28,055 bases of DNA, taken from positions 1 to 28,055 of the forward strand of contig CAKPHZ010000017.1 in NCBI GenBank assembly GCA_934162265.1. The letters run 5' to 3'. Position numbers and translations under genes: made by a program. This DNA comes from an uncultured Bacilli bacterium. Lineage in GTDB: Bacteria > Bacillota_I > Bacilli_A > RF39 > UBA660. The notes under the pieces are model-generated. The model ran no database searches, was not told the DNA's origin, and saw nothing but the letters and a program-made list of their open reading frames with translations. Positions 1-8,654 of this stretch are shown in pieces (positions within the stretch are counted from its first letter, which is position 1; the number at the start of each line of letters is the position of its first letter).

Positions 1-26
1 TATACTAAAAATTGGAATAAAATAAA

Positions 27-72
27 ACATCCCACGAGGGATGTAGATGAAACGGAGTTTCATTCTTTTTTT
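27..72 (+). terminator. Tandem hairpins ending in a rho-independent terminator
   Basis: Two perfect hairpins lie back to back. The first has 7-bp arms at 27-33 and 38-44 around an ACGA tetraloop. The second has ATGAAAC at 47-53 pairing with GTTTCAT at 57-63 around GGA, followed by a T-rich tract at 64-72. The second has the form of an intrinsic terminator for a gene lying before the window. The first hairpin could be part of an upstream leader or a reinforcing stem. Confidence 0.7.
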
Positions 73-109
73 ATGTTGTAGTGTCACATCAATTGTAACA
101 CTACAATAT
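73..109. promoter_or_regulatory. Inverted repeat upstream of the polA promoter
   Basis: TTGTAGTGT at 76-84 is perfectly inverted as ACACTACAA at 98-106, and pairing extends outward to 73/109 through one G-T pair. The spacer is 13 nt. No T tract follows on either strand, so it is not a normal terminator. It lies just before the likely polA -35, so an operator or an RNA structure belonging to the upstream transcript is possible. No regulator is recognised. Confidence 0.4.
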
Positions 110-133
110 TATAGAGCCATTTTTAGTATTTCG

Positions 134-163
134 TTTAACTTTTTACTATTTCTATGATATGAT
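134..163 (+). promoter_or_regulatory. Likely polA promoter
   Basis: TTTAAC at 134-139 and TATGAT at 158-163 are separated by 18 nt and lie about 25 nt before the polA start. The match to sigma-A consensus is moderate, and a second -10-like TATGAT at 153-158 overlaps it. Confidence 0.4.
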
Positions 164-188
164 ATTATTTAGTGAGTGAAGGTGATAA

Positions 189-2753
189 ATGATGAAAAAA
201 GTTGTATTAGTAGATGGTAATAATTTATTGTTTAGGAGTTATTATGCGACAGCTTATTCTGGTAATTTAATGAAAAATAGTAAGGGATTTCCTACTAATG
301 GGTTATTTGGTTTTGTAAACATGATGAATAAAATTATTCATGAGGAGAATCCTAATTATATTTTAGTTGCATTTGATATTGGAAAGACTTTTCGACATGA
401 AAAATATGACGATTATAAGGGTGGGCGTGATGAGACACCTAATGATTTAAAAATTCAATTTCCTGTTGCTAAAGAAATTTTAAAAGCAATGGGTATTTGT
501 TATTTAGAAGTACAAGGTTATGAGGCTGATGATATTATTGGTACTTATGCAAAATTAATTGATGATAATAGAGATTATGAAGGCGTTATTGTTAGTAGTG
601 ATAAAGATTTATTGCAATTAATATCTAATCATAATACAGTTAAATTATTGAAAACGAAAGATTCAATAATGATGACTCCAGAAGTGTTTAAAGAAAATTA
701 TGGAGTAGAACCATTAAGAATGACTGATTTAAAAGGGTTGATGGGAGATGCTTCTGATAATATTCCAGGTGTAAAAGGAATAGGAGAGAAGACGGCAATT
801 AAGTTGTTAACTCAGTATAATAATCTAGAAAATCTTTATGAGCATATTGATGAAATTAAAGGAGCTACTTATAAAAAACTAGTAGATGGTAGAGATAGTG
901 CTTTTATGAGTCGCGAGATTGCAACGATTTACCGAGAAGTGCCTGTTGATTATTCTTTAGAAGAATTAAAGTTTTCTTCTACGATTACTAAAGAATTAAT
1001 GAATCTTTATAATGAATTAGAATTTTATTCTTTTTTGAAGAAGTTGGATAATGTTGTGGAAGAGGATAAAAATATTGATTTTAAAATTATTAGTAGTAGA
1101 GAAATAGAAGAAATTAAAGAGCCTGTTGCTTTATATATTGATATTAGTGAAACTAATTATCATAAGGCAAATATTTTGGGGGTTTCTTTATATAATGAGA
1201 AGGTTTGTTATTATGTTCCTGTTGATTCTTTAGAGGATTTATCTTTTATTCAAGGAGAAGTTTATACTTATGATGCAAAAAAGAATTATGTTTTGCTTAA
1301 AAAAAGTCAGATGTCTGTTTTGAATGTTTCTATGGATGTTATGATTGCTAGTTATCTTTTAAATTATAATGTGAAAGATGATATTGCTAATGTAGCGGCT
1401 GCTTTAGGGTATGAATTAGAGTTTTCTTCTAAGAAGGAACAGTTATCTTTAGAGGAAATAGCATTAAGAAATGTGAAAAGAGCAAAGTTTATTTATGATA
1501 TTACGGAAAGACTTTATAATGAGATGAGAGAGAAGGAAGTATTTTCTTTGTATAATGAAATAGAACTTCCGTTAAGTGTTGTTTTGGCAAAGATGGAGTT
1601 AGAGGGAATTTGTTGTGATAAAAAAATTTTGGATGATATGGGAGAGGACATCCAAGAGAGAATTCAAGTTTTAGAGAAAAATATTTATTCTTATAGTGGG
1701 GTTGAATTTAATATTAGTAGTCCTAAGCAATTAGGTGAAGTTTTGTTTGACAAATTATCTCTTCCTCATGGAAAGAAGAATAAACAAGGATATTCTACTG
1801 ATGAGGCAACACTTTCTAAATTGAAGGATTATCCAATTGTAAAAGATGTTTTGGAATATCGTATGTTAACGAAATTATATTCAACTTATATTGAAGGTCT
1901 TAAGAATAGTGTTCATTCTGATGGTAAAATTCATACGATTTATACGCAGACTTTAACTAGGACTGGTCGTCTTTCTTCGATTGAACCTAATTTACAGAAT
2001 ATTCCTGTTCGTAATGAGTATGGAAGATTGATTAGAAAGTGTTTTGTTCCTAGTTCAGGTTGTTATATTTTGAGTAGTGATTATTCTCAGATTGAGTTAA
2101 GAATTTTTGCTCATTTGGCTGATATTGAAGCGCTAAAAGATGCTTTTTTGAAAGAGTTAGATATTCATGCTAAGACTGCTAGTGATATTTATGGGATTCC
2201 TATTTCAGATGTTACAGCGAATATGCGTCGTAGTGCTAAGGCAGTTAATTTTGGAATTATTTATGGAATTAGTAGTTATGGACTTGCTGGGGATTTGAAT
2301 ATTCCGGTTAAGGAAGCTAAAGATTTTATTGATACTTATTTTCAAACTTTTCCTGGGATTAAAAGTTACATGGATAAAGCAATTGAAAAAGCACATGAAG
2401 ATGGTTATGTAAAGACGATTATGGGAAGAAAGAGAGTTATTGATGAGTTACATAATAGTAATTATATGATCAGGAGCATGGGAGAGAGAATGGCTTTAAA
2501 TACTCCTATTCAGGGTAGTAGTGCAGATATTTTAAAGAAAGCAATGATAGAGATTGATCAAAAATTTGAAGAATTAAATTTAAAAAGTAAAATGTTACTG
2601 CAAATTCACGATGAACTTGTATTTAATGTTTATGCAGAGGAATTAGATGAAGTAAAGAAAGTTGTTCGCGAGACAATGGAAAATACTGTTCATTTGTCGG
2701 TTCCGCTTAAGGTAGAAATTAATATTGGTAAAAATTTATATGAAGCGAAATAG
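189..2753 (+). CDS. polA: DNA polymerase I
   Basis: This family A DNA polymerase does gap filling, Okazaki primer removal and excision-repair synthesis in the cytoplasm. The N-terminal 290 or so residues are a 5' nuclease (FEN-like) domain beginning VDGNNLLFRSYYA, with the acidic cluster EADDIIG and the H3TH segment GVKGIGEKTA. The polymerase domain carries motif A (DYSQIELR), motif B (RRSAKAVNFGIIYG) and motif C (QIHDELVF). The middle 3'-5' exonuclease-like domain (about 300-450) lacks a clear DxE metal motif, so proofreading is probably absent, as in Bacillus PolA. Length, 854 aa, is typical. GGTGAT at 181-186 sits just upstream; two adjacent ATGs (189 and 192) are both possible starts. mutM follows 15 nt later, the usual Firmicute pairing, so the two are probably co-transcribed. 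Confidence 0.97.
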   Translation: MMKKVVLVDGNNLLFRSYYATAYSGNLMKNSKGFPTNGLFGFVNMMNKIIHEENPNYILVAFDIGKTFRHEKYDDYKGGRDETPNDLKIQFPVAKEILKAMGICYLEVQGYEADDIIGTYAKLIDDNRDYEGVIVSSDKDLLQLISNHNTVKLLKTKDSIMMTPEVFKENYGVEPLRMTDLKGLMGDASDNIPGVKGIGEKTAIKLLTQYNNLENLYEHIDEIKGATYKKLVDGRDSAFMSREIATIYREVPVDYSLEELKFSSTITKELMNLYNELEFYSFLKKLDNVVEEDKNIDFKIISSREIEEIKEPVALYIDISETNYHKANILGVSLYNEKVCYYVPVDSLEDLSFIQGEVYTYDAKKNYVLLKKSQMSVLNVSMDVMIASYLLNYNVKDDIANVAAALGYELEFSSKKEQLSLEEIALRNVKRAKFIYDITERLYNEMREKEVFSLYNEIELPLSVVLAKMELEGICCDKKILDDMGEDIQERIQVLEKNIYSYSGVEFNISSPKQLGEVLFDKLSLPHGKKNKQGYSTDEATLSKLKDYPIVKDVLEYRMLTKLYSTYIEGLKNSVHSDGKIHTIYTQTLTRTGRLSSIEPNLQNIPVRNEYGRLIRKCFVPSSGCYILSSDYSQIELRIFAHLADIEALKDAFLKELDIHAKTASDIYGIPISDVTANMRRSAKAVNFGIIYGISSYGLAGDLNIPVKEAKDFIDTYFQTFPGIKSYMDKAIEKAHEDGYVKTIMGRKRVIDELHNSNYMIRSMGERMALNTPIQGSSADILKKAMIEIDQKFEELNLKSKMLLQIHDELVFNVYAEELDEVKKVVRETMENTVHLSVPLKVEINIGKNLYEAK

Positions 2754-2768
2754 AAGTGAGGGATTTTT

Positions 2769-3596
2769 ATGCCAGAATTACCAGAGGTAGAGACTGTTGT
2801 TCGTGGGCTTCGATCAAAAGTTGTAGGAAGAATTATCAAAAAAGTTAATATTTATTATGAAAATATTATTGAATATCCTGATGCTTGTTCTTTTCAAAAG
2901 AAAATTAAAAATCAAAAAATAAATGAGATAAATCGCTATGGAAAATGGATTATTTTTGTTTTAGATAACTATTATTTATTATCTCATTTGAGAATGGAAG
3001 GTAAATATTTTTTAAAACCTAAGGCTGCTACTTTAGAGAAGCATGAACATGTTTCATTTGTTTTAGATAATGATATGGAATTAAGATATATGGATGTTCG
3101 TAAATTTGGAAAAATGCAATTAATTGAAAAAGAAAATATTAATAAGATTGGTCCTTTTTTAGAGATGGGATTAGAACCTTGGGATAAAAAATTGAATACT
3201 TTATATTTAAAAGAAAAATTTTTGAGAAAGAAGTTGCCCATTAAAAGTTGTTTATTGGATCAAAGAATTATTGTTGGGATTGGAAATATATATGCAGATG
3301 AAATTTTATTTTTATCTAAAATTAATCCATTGAAAGAGGCAAATTCTCTTTCTTTGGAGGAACTTGAAAGAATTATTGATAATACAAAATTAGTTTTGGA
3401 AAAAGCAATTGAAAAAGGAGGAACGACTATACGAAGTTATACTTCTTTAAATGGTATTCATGGTCTTTTTCAACAAGAATTGTATGTTCATTCTAAAGAA
3501 GGACAAAAATGCTTAATATGTGGAAGTGATATTTTGAAAATTAAAGTAGGTGGTCGAGGTACTTATTATTGTCCTAAGTGTCAGAAGGATAGTTGA
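2769..3596 (+). CDS. mutM: Formamidopyrimidine-DNA glycosylase
   Basis: MutM (Fpg) removes 8-oxoguanine and formamidopyrimidines and nicks the abasic site by beta,delta-elimination. The N-terminus PELPEVETVVRGL supplies the catalytic proline (exposed after Met removal) and the adjacent Glu. A conserved GKW Lys follows near residue 58. The DQRIIVGIGNIYADEILF segment is the helix-two-turn-helix region. The C-terminus holds a four-Cys zinc finger (CLICGSD and CPKC) with the GGRGTYYC loop that touches DNA. Length, 275 aa, is normal. The gene lies 15 nt after polA with GTGAGGG upstream, consistent with one repair operon. Nothing is degraded. In many Bacilli coaE follows mutM; it does not here. Confidence 0.96.
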   Translation: MPELPEVETVVRGLRSKVVGRIIKKVNIYYENIIEYPDACSFQKKIKNQKINEINRYGKWIIFVLDNYYLLSHLRMEGKYFLKPKAATLEKHEHVSFVLDNDMELRYMDVRKFGKMQLIEKENINKIGPFLEMGLEPWDKKLNTLYLKEKFLRKKLPIKSCLLDQRIIVGIGNIYADEILFLSKINPLKEANSLSLEELERIIDNTKLVLEKAIEKGGTTIRSYTSLNGIHGLFQQELYVHSKEGQKCLICGSDILKIKVGGRGTYYCPKCQKDS

Positions 3597-3648
3597 TTAG
3601 CTTTTGTAAAATGATAAGTATTTTGAGTTATTTATTAGGAGGATTATG

Positions 3649-4212
3649 ATGAAAACTGAAGAAATTGAATTATTGAGAGAAAATTATTATTCTTTGGTAA
3701 AAGAAAAACAAGAATTGTTGGCATTGAAAAAAAGAATTTTAGAGTTGGAGCAGACAAGTGAAGTAAAAGAATATTTGGATTTGGTTAATAGGATTAATTC
3801 TAAGCATTGTAGTAAAGAAAAATCTAATCGTGAATTGGTTCGAGATGCAATTAATTTTTCTAATATAACTCCAACAAATGATATTTATGTTTATATTGGT
3901 GCTTACAAATATAGTAGTGAATCAGAGATTATTCATGGTTCTAGTATTTACTTAGCTAGTCGAAATGATCATACTGCTGATTATGTTGTTTATTATAATT
4001 TAGAGGCGAAGAGATATAATTTAAATTTTTCGATAGAAATTCCATATGAAGAAGTGGATAAATTTGAAGGGGAACATAAAGTAATTTATCCTAAAAAATT
4101 TGATAGAAAAGCTTATTTTTATGATTTACAGGATGAATACTTTACTACGGTTATTTTGGAATCTGAAGAAAAGGCTATGTCAAAGATAAAAAAAATAATA
4201 ATAAAAAAGTGA
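3649..4212 (+). CDS. Hypothetical protein with N-terminal coiled coil
   Basis: I do not recognise this family. The first 45 or so residues are rich in Glu, Lys and Leu with a heptad look (LLRENYYSLVKEKQELLALKKRILELE), suggesting a coiled coil. The remainder is a mixed alpha/beta, Tyr-rich soluble domain with segments such as DIYVYIGAYKY and ADYVVYYNLEAKRYNL, ending in a Lys/Ile-rich tail. There is no signal peptide or membrane segment. A strong AGGAGG at 3637-3642 favours ATG 3649 (6 nt spacing) over the adjacent ATG at 3646. It is the last gene before the desert and may be transcribed from polA-mutM (52-nt gap) or separately. Confidence 0.75.
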   Translation: MKTEEIELLRENYYSLVKEKQELLALKKRILELEQTSEVKEYLDLVNRINSKHCSKEKSNRELVRDAINFSNITPTNDIYVYIGAYKYSSESEIIHGSSIYLASRNDHTADYVVYYNLEAKRYNLNFSIEIPYEEVDKFEGEHKVIYPKKFDRKAYFYDLQDEYFTTVILESEEKAMSKIKKIIIKK

Positions 4213-5002
4213 TAAAAAAGTTTAATTTTATAAAACAAGGATTCATCTAGTTGTTGATAGCAAAATTATGTTACTACTCAGCCTTAAATAATCAATTAAT
4301 TAAGAAATAAAGATGAAAATATCTTGTTTTTTTTTATTATTAGAATGTATATTTTCTGTTTTTAGCAAATATTATTTTTAATAATAAAAGAGTAAAGTTA
4401 TTAACAAATCTAGAAAGAAATCAATTATTGGTATATTTTATTAATTGTTGAAGATGGAAAAAAATATATAAAAAATTGTTAAAGTATAATATTGCAATAA
4501 TACAAAAAGAGTGAATTCTACAATAAAAATTAGTATTAGTTATTTTCAATATGAAATGGATAAATTAAATAGTATAGTTGATATAATGAAAGAAAATTTT
4601 TTATGAAAGTTAATAATTTTTATTAGTGGTAAAAATTTAATCTTAATTATTATGTTAATTAATTATTATATAAAAAAGATATGTAAATTTAATTTTATTT
4701 ATGAAGTTAAATTATTTATAAATGACATTATAAACTTATCGAAAAGTATTAATGCGATAACTTTTAATTGATTAAAAGTTGTTAACATAATAAAAAAACT
4801 AATTTAATGATTGAATAAATTTTTTTTTGCATTTTTCTATTATAATTTTTTACATAAAGGAAGATTAATATTTTATATAATGATAAATGAATTGTTGATT
4901 TTATTTTGAATAAATATTATAATACTTTTATATGAATATGTATTATTTCCTTTTTGCTTAATTATACTATAAAACTTTCTTAATGTTTTATAAATAAGAA
5001 AT
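4213..5002. other. AT-rich gene desert before the peptide island
   Basis: About 790 nt hold no convincing gene. Apart from the structure at 4233-4335, there is a perfect palindrome with 10-nt arms (AACTTTTAAT at 4759-4768, ATTAAAAGTT at 4771-4780). There is also a 31-codon GTG-started frame at 4511-4606 with reasonable codons but no ribosome binding site. The stretch may be decayed sequence or a long regulatory leader; -10-like TATACT/TATAAA boxes at 4963-4973 could serve the gene at 5003. Base composition is even more AT-rich than the flanking housekeeping genes, as expected at the edge of acquired DNA. Confidence 0.5.
4233..4335 (+). terminator. Large-loop terminator-like structure
   Basis: AAACAAG at 4233-4239 pairs with CTTGTTT at 4323-4329, and TTCATCT at 4242-4248 pairs with AGATGAA at 4311-4317. 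A 62-nt loop lies inside and a nine-T run at 4327-4335 follows. A simpler 5-bp hairpin (AAGAT/ATCTT) directly before the T run is an alternative. It probably ends the preceding transcript; the long loop is unusual for a plain terminator. Confidence 0.45.
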
Positions 5003-5453
5003 ATGAAAAAATGGTTAAAAGGTGTTTTTGTTATGCTTTCTATAGTGTTATGTGGAATTTTAATTTTATCTGCTTCTAGTTATATTTTTGGATCTATAAC
5101 TAATTTGACAAGTGGTAGAACCAAAAGAGCATTTGGGACTAAAAATATGAGTGAACATTATTATACTGCTTCTGTCGTTAGGGGACGCAATAGCTACTAA
5201 TTCTGCAAGTTTTACTGCTTATGTTATAAGACCTACTTCAACTATAGGAACATCAGGAACAACATTATTTTCAGCACCTATGAATTTAAATACCACTATG
5301 ACAAGTTATAGTGCTTCTTATAATGGATACGTTGAGTCTGGAAACAAAGGTATGAAGTTTACTGGAAGTAGTGGAAATGTAAGCTTTACACCAACTTTTT
5401 TATTTAGGAGGAAAAATGAAGTTAAAAAGTTTTTTTTATATAGGTTTAAATAA
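5003..5453 (+). CDS. Secreted bacteriocin-like peptide gene, frame broken at a G run
   Basis: The frame from 5003 encodes a Sec signal peptide (MKKWLKG, a hydrophobic stretch of about 18 residues, then LSASS) and runs to EHYYTASVV before a stop at 5198-5200. The next frame continues the same kind of Ser/Thr/Tyr-rich beta-strand sequence (SASFTAYVIRPTSTIG, MTSYSASYNGYVES) to 5453. Removing one G from GGGG at 5181-5184 joins them into one protein of about 150 aa. A small Sec-exported peptide followed by permease and ATPase genes is the layout of lactococcin-972-type bacteriocin loci; sequence identity with that family is only suggestive. The 3' end overlaps the next gene and reads through its Shine-Dalgarno. 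One extra T in the T run at 5396-5401 would instead end the protein just before it. No good ribosome binding site precedes 5003. It could be a mutation, a sequencing error or a real slippage site. Confidence 0.55.
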
Positions 5454-6621
5454 TTTTTTTAAAAATAAAAATAATCTATTTAATATTATATTTATGCTAC
5501 TACCATTGATTGTGATAGTCGTGGCATGTTCTATATATAAGACTTTTAATATTTTTATTAATAATGATAATTTAAATAATGTTTTACATCGAGTATTATT
5601 TGTATATTCTAATGAAGATACAAGTGTAATGGTAAATAAATTAGAAGATATTAAAGAGATTTCTCAAGTATCAAATTCTTTGAATTTTACGAGTGGTGGT
5701 TATGTAAAAGAATTTTTGTCTAATGATTTTACTGGAGAAATATTTATTTATGGTTTGAATGAACGAAATTTACCTAAAATTTCTAGTGGTAGTATAGAAA
5801 AATATACGAAAAATACGGACAATACAATTTATATTGTTTGTCCGAGCATAATTTATCCAGATACTTCCATTTTGGATGATAAAAATTGGAAAAAAAGAAA
5901 TGGAATATATACTAAGAATTTTTTTGGGAAAAGCCTGAATTTAACTAGAAAAAATTCACAAAAAAGTATATCGATTGAAATTGTTGCTACGTATGATACA
6001 AAAGAAAATAATGCATCTCAATATCAATGTTATTCAACACCAGAAAGTAGTTCGAAGATAAACAATTTTTTTGGAGAAAATAAAGTTCAAGAAAATTTTG
6101 CAGTTGTAGTAGTGGACAAATTTACTAATATAAATAAGGTTCAAAAGAAAATATTAAATTTAGGTTATGAAAGCTCTACAATTCAAGATGACATGACTTA
6201 TTTTGCTAATAATATTTTAAAAACTGGTATTTATGTTTTCTTTATTATATTTCTTATATCGTTTCTTTTAATTTATGTTAGTTATAGTAAGAGTTTATTA
6301 AAGAAAAATAAAGAAATATATTTATTTAGGATTATTGGGTATAATAAAAAAATTACAAGTTTAATATTTAGTGTTGAATGTTTTTTTACGGGGCTTTTTT
6401 CGTGGATTTTTGCTGTTATTATAAGCTTAATAATATTATTATTATATGGAGTTTATTTACATAGTTTGAGTATTGGCAATTCTAATATAAATATTCTATT
6501 TAGTTATAAATCTTTAGTTTTTACTTTTATATTTTCAATAATTTTACCTATCATAATATTTCAACTTAATTTTCTAATAAAAAAGGGTAGTTTGATTGAA
6601 AACATAAAGGAAAATAATTAA
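5416..6621 (+). CDS. FtsX/MacB-type ABC permease (first of two)
   Basis: This membrane protein (401 aa) has the topology of type VII ABC permeases. One TM lies near residues 24-45, followed by a large extracytoplasmic domain (about 46-270) and three C-terminal TM segments. The segment after TM2 (KNKEIYLFRIIGYNKKI) matches the coupling region of FtsX-domain proteins, where RxxG-type residues precede TM3. AGGAGG at 5406-5411 precedes the ATG. With the ATPase at 6645 and the second permease at 7325 it should form an asymmetric transporter that pumps out or protects against the upstream peptide. In lactococcin-972 loci the membrane partner is usually one long protein with two such halves; here the halves are separate genes. 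ATA isoleucine codons are far more frequent than in polA or uvrB, suggesting foreign origin. Confidence 0.8.
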   Translation: MKLKSFFYIGLNNFFKNKNNLFNIIFMLLPLIVIVVACSIYKTFNIFINNDNLNNVLHRVLFVYSNEDTSVMVNKLEDIKEISQVSNSLNFTSGGYVKEFLSNDFTGEIFIYGLNERNLPKISSGSIEKYTKNTDNTIYIVCPSIIYPDTSILDDKNWKKRNGIYTKNFFGKSLNLTRKNSQKSISIEIVATYDTKENNASQYQCYSTPESSSKINNFFGENKVQENFAVVVVDKFTNINKVQKKILNLGYESSTIQDDMTYFANNILKTGIYVFFIIFLISFLLIYVSYSKSLLKKNKEIYLFRIIGYNKKITSLIFSVECFFTGLFSWIFAVIISLIILLLYGVYLHSLSIGNSNINILFSYKSLVFTFIFSIILPIIIFQLNFLIKKGSLIENIKENN

Positions 6622-6644
6622 TTGAAGTTGAAAGGTGTTTTGAA

Positions 6645-7325
6645 ATGGATAAAAATATTTTAAGATTAGAGAATTGTTCTAAAAATTATAAAAAAAAGAA
6701 TAATGTAATTACTATTTTAAGTGATGTAACATTAAATTTTGAAAAGAGGAAGTTTTATGCTATTATGGGAAAAAGTGGTGCAGGTAAATCAACTTTAATT
6801 CAAATTCTTGGATTGTTAGATAATATAAATAATGGTAAAATGGAAATTGATGGTGTTGATGTGACAAAATTAAGTGAAAGCGAAAAAAATTCTATTAGAA
6901 ACAAAAAAATTGGTTTTGTTTTTCAAGCGTTCTATCTTAGTCCAAACCTTAATACTATCTCAAACGTTTTATTACCAACATATATTAATAAAAATCTGAA
7001 TGAAGTTGAAGCTTTAAAAAAAGCTAACTTTCTGTTAAAAAAATTAGATATTTATGATAGAGCTAGTCATTATCCAAGTGAATTGTCTGGAGGAGAGCAA
7101 CAAAGAGTAGCAATCGCTCGTGCTCTCATTAACGATCCTGACATTTTGCTTGCTGATGAACCAACTGGAAATTTAGATGATGAAAATGAAAAAATTGTGT
7201 TAAGTTTGCTTAAGAATATGAGTGAAAATGGAAAATGTGTAATAGTTGTAAGTCATAATAAAGAAATAAAAAAATATGCTGATATAGTATTAAAATTAGA
7301 AAATGGTATTTTAAAGGTGTTATAA
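6645..7325 (+). CDS. ABC transporter ATP-binding protein (MacB/LolD type)
   Basis: This 226-aa nucleotide-binding domain powers the two flanking permeases. Walker A is GKSGAGKST (42-50). The Q-loop FVFQAFYLSPNLN, the signature LSGGEQQRVAIARAL, Walker B DILLADEPTGNLD and the H-loop VVSHN are all intact, so it should hydrolyse ATP. The EPTGNLD form and size fit the MacB/LolD/lactococcin-972 export subgroup. AAAGGTGT precedes the start. Its stop overlaps the next ATG by one base (TAATG at 7323-7327), so translation of the second permease is probably coupled. Confidence 0.9.
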   Translation: MDKNILRLENCSKNYKKKNNVITILSDVTLNFEKRKFYAIMGKSGAGKSTLIQILGLLDNINNGKMEIDGVDVTKLSESEKNSIRNKKIGFVFQAFYLSPNLNTISNVLLPTYINKNLNEVEALKKANFLLKKLDIYDRASHYPSELSGGEQQRVAIARALINDPDILLADEPTGNLDDENEKIVLSLLKNMSENGKCVIVVSHNKEIKKYADIVLKLENGILKVL

Positions 7326-8404
7326 TGTTTAAAGATTTGTTTTTAAGACCGTTGTTTAAAAATATAAAGAGAAATAAAAATTTTGTTATTATTATGATGA
7401 TATCACTTACATCAATACTTTTTATTGTTAATGTAGTCTTTTCTTTAAATGCTGAGATTGTTAATTTAAAAAATAATATTGATAATAGAAAATTTCAAAT
7501 TCAAAAGTTATCTAAAGACTTTGATATAAAAAAAATATCGAGTAATAAAAAAATAGTTGATTATTATATTGAGTATAAAAATCTTGTTTTAAAAACTAAT
7601 GATATTTCTTTTGAAGCACTATATTCTAATATTGATGAATATAAGGAAAAAATATTAAAAGGGAAAACTATTGATATTAATGAGAAAAATGTAATCGTTT
7701 TACCAGATAAAATTTTAATGAATGATAAATCCTATGATTTGAAAGGTTATCTTGGAAAAAACATTGAATTTAATTTGTATGATGGAGAAGTGTATTTATT
7801 GAAATATAGTGCAAAAGTTGTTGGAATTTATAAAAGTAACAAATTAAATTCAACTATTTATATTCCTAAAATCGATTATATAAAATTTTTAGGACAAGAT
7901 AAAAAATATGAAAAAATGAATATTGTTGTTAATAATTATAATGATTTGTATGTTGTAAGTAATAATTTTTTGAAATCATATAATGTTTATTTTGATGGTA
8001 CTATTAATACAGAACTTTTAACTAAAAAGTTAAGTTTATATAATTTTTTATTTTTTAGTATTTGTTTGATTTTAATTATTTTATTAATTGTGTTTAATGT
8101 TACATTAAAAAATATAGAATTTGATTTAAAAAAAGATATTATTTTGTTAAGAATTGTTGGGTTTTCTGTTTTGTCTATTTCATTTTCAGTGTTTAAAATT
8201 TTGGTGATAATGTTTTTGATAGCATATTTTCTTTCTATAATATTAAATATAATTTTCTTTTTATTATTTTTTAATAATTTCGAACTTATTTTTTTAGAAC
8301 GGTGTTTAATAATTTTTCTGGCCTGTTTAGTTATTATATGTTTATCTTGTATAGAGTTTTATAACAGTTTTAAAAAGAAAAAAATTTTTTTAAATGAACT
8401 ATAA
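7325..8404 (+). CDS. FtsX/MacB-type ABC permease (second of two)
   Basis: This 359-aa membrane protein has the same plan as the product of 5416. A TM lies near residues 20-42, then an extracytoplasmic domain (about 43-240) and three C-terminal TM segments. The FtsX-like coupling stretch is FDLKKDIILLRIVGFSVLSI. It overlaps the ATPase gene by one base, so the two subunits are likely made in fixed ratio. It presumably pairs with the 401-aa permease as a heterodimer around the ATPase. Substrate is inferred from context to be the peptide encoded at 5003. It is rich in AAA, ATA and TTT codons, like the rest of the island. Confidence 0.8.
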   Translation: MFKDLFLRPLFKNIKRNKNFVIIMMISLTSILFIVNVVFSLNAEIVNLKNNIDNRKFQIQKLSKDFDIKKISSNKKIVDYYIEYKNLVLKTNDISFEALYSNIDEYKEKILKGKTIDINEKNVIVLPDKILMNDKSYDLKGYLGKNIEFNLYDGEVYLLKYSAKVVGIYKSNKLNSTIYIPKIDYIKFLGQDKKYEKMNIVVNNYNDLYVVSNNFLKSYNVYFDGTINTELLTKKLSLYNFLFFSICLILIILLIVFNVTLKNIEFDLKKDIILLRIVGFSVLSISFSVFKILVIMFLIAYFLSIILNIIFFLLFFNNFELIFLERCLIIFLACLVIICLSCIEFYNSFKKKKIFLNEL

Positions 8405-8547
8405 GAAATATTTAAAATATAATTTGAGAAGAATATATTTATAATTATAAAATAAATCTTTTATAAACTTAAAACTATGAATAATGTACAAGTTGTATCT
8501 AATAATCGAATTTTGAAAAATTGATTAATTTAGATAATTTTCTTGAA

Positions 8548-8603
8548 GACTGAAAATTACAAATAGTTTATTTCTTGAACTGTTGTAATTATTAGTCTTT
8601 TTT
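8548..8603 (+). terminator. Terminator of the peptide/ABC island
   Basis: GACT at 8548-8551 pairs with AGTC at 8594-8597, and AATTACAA around 8555-8562 pairs with TTGTAATT at 8583-8590. There is one mismatch, a 20-nt loop and a T run at 8598-8603. The 3' arm also contains the -35 of the uvrB promoter. Confidence 0.55.
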
Positions 8604-8611
8604 GTTATAAT
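8583..8611 (+). promoter_or_regulatory. Likely uvrB promoter
   Basis: TTGTAA at 8583-8588 and TATAAT at 8606-8611 have exact 17-nt spacing. Transcription would start near 8618, giving a leader of about 150 nt that contains the inverted motif cluster at 8655-8731. Confidence 0.6.
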
Positions 8612-8654
8612 TAATCTAGATGTTATTTTATTTTTTTTGCTGTTAGGCAAGTGG

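Noticed and set aside
27..72. T-box or riboswitch before polA
   Set aside because: The hairpins end in a terminator, but no T-box AGGGTGGNACC or other riboswitch core is seen.
2205..2396. Minus-strand frame inside polA
   Set aside because: Shadow of the polymerase motif B region; no signal of its own.
4511..4606. 31-codon GTG frame in the desert
   Set aside because: Codons look plausible but there is no ribosome site or homology I can name; may be a gene remnant.
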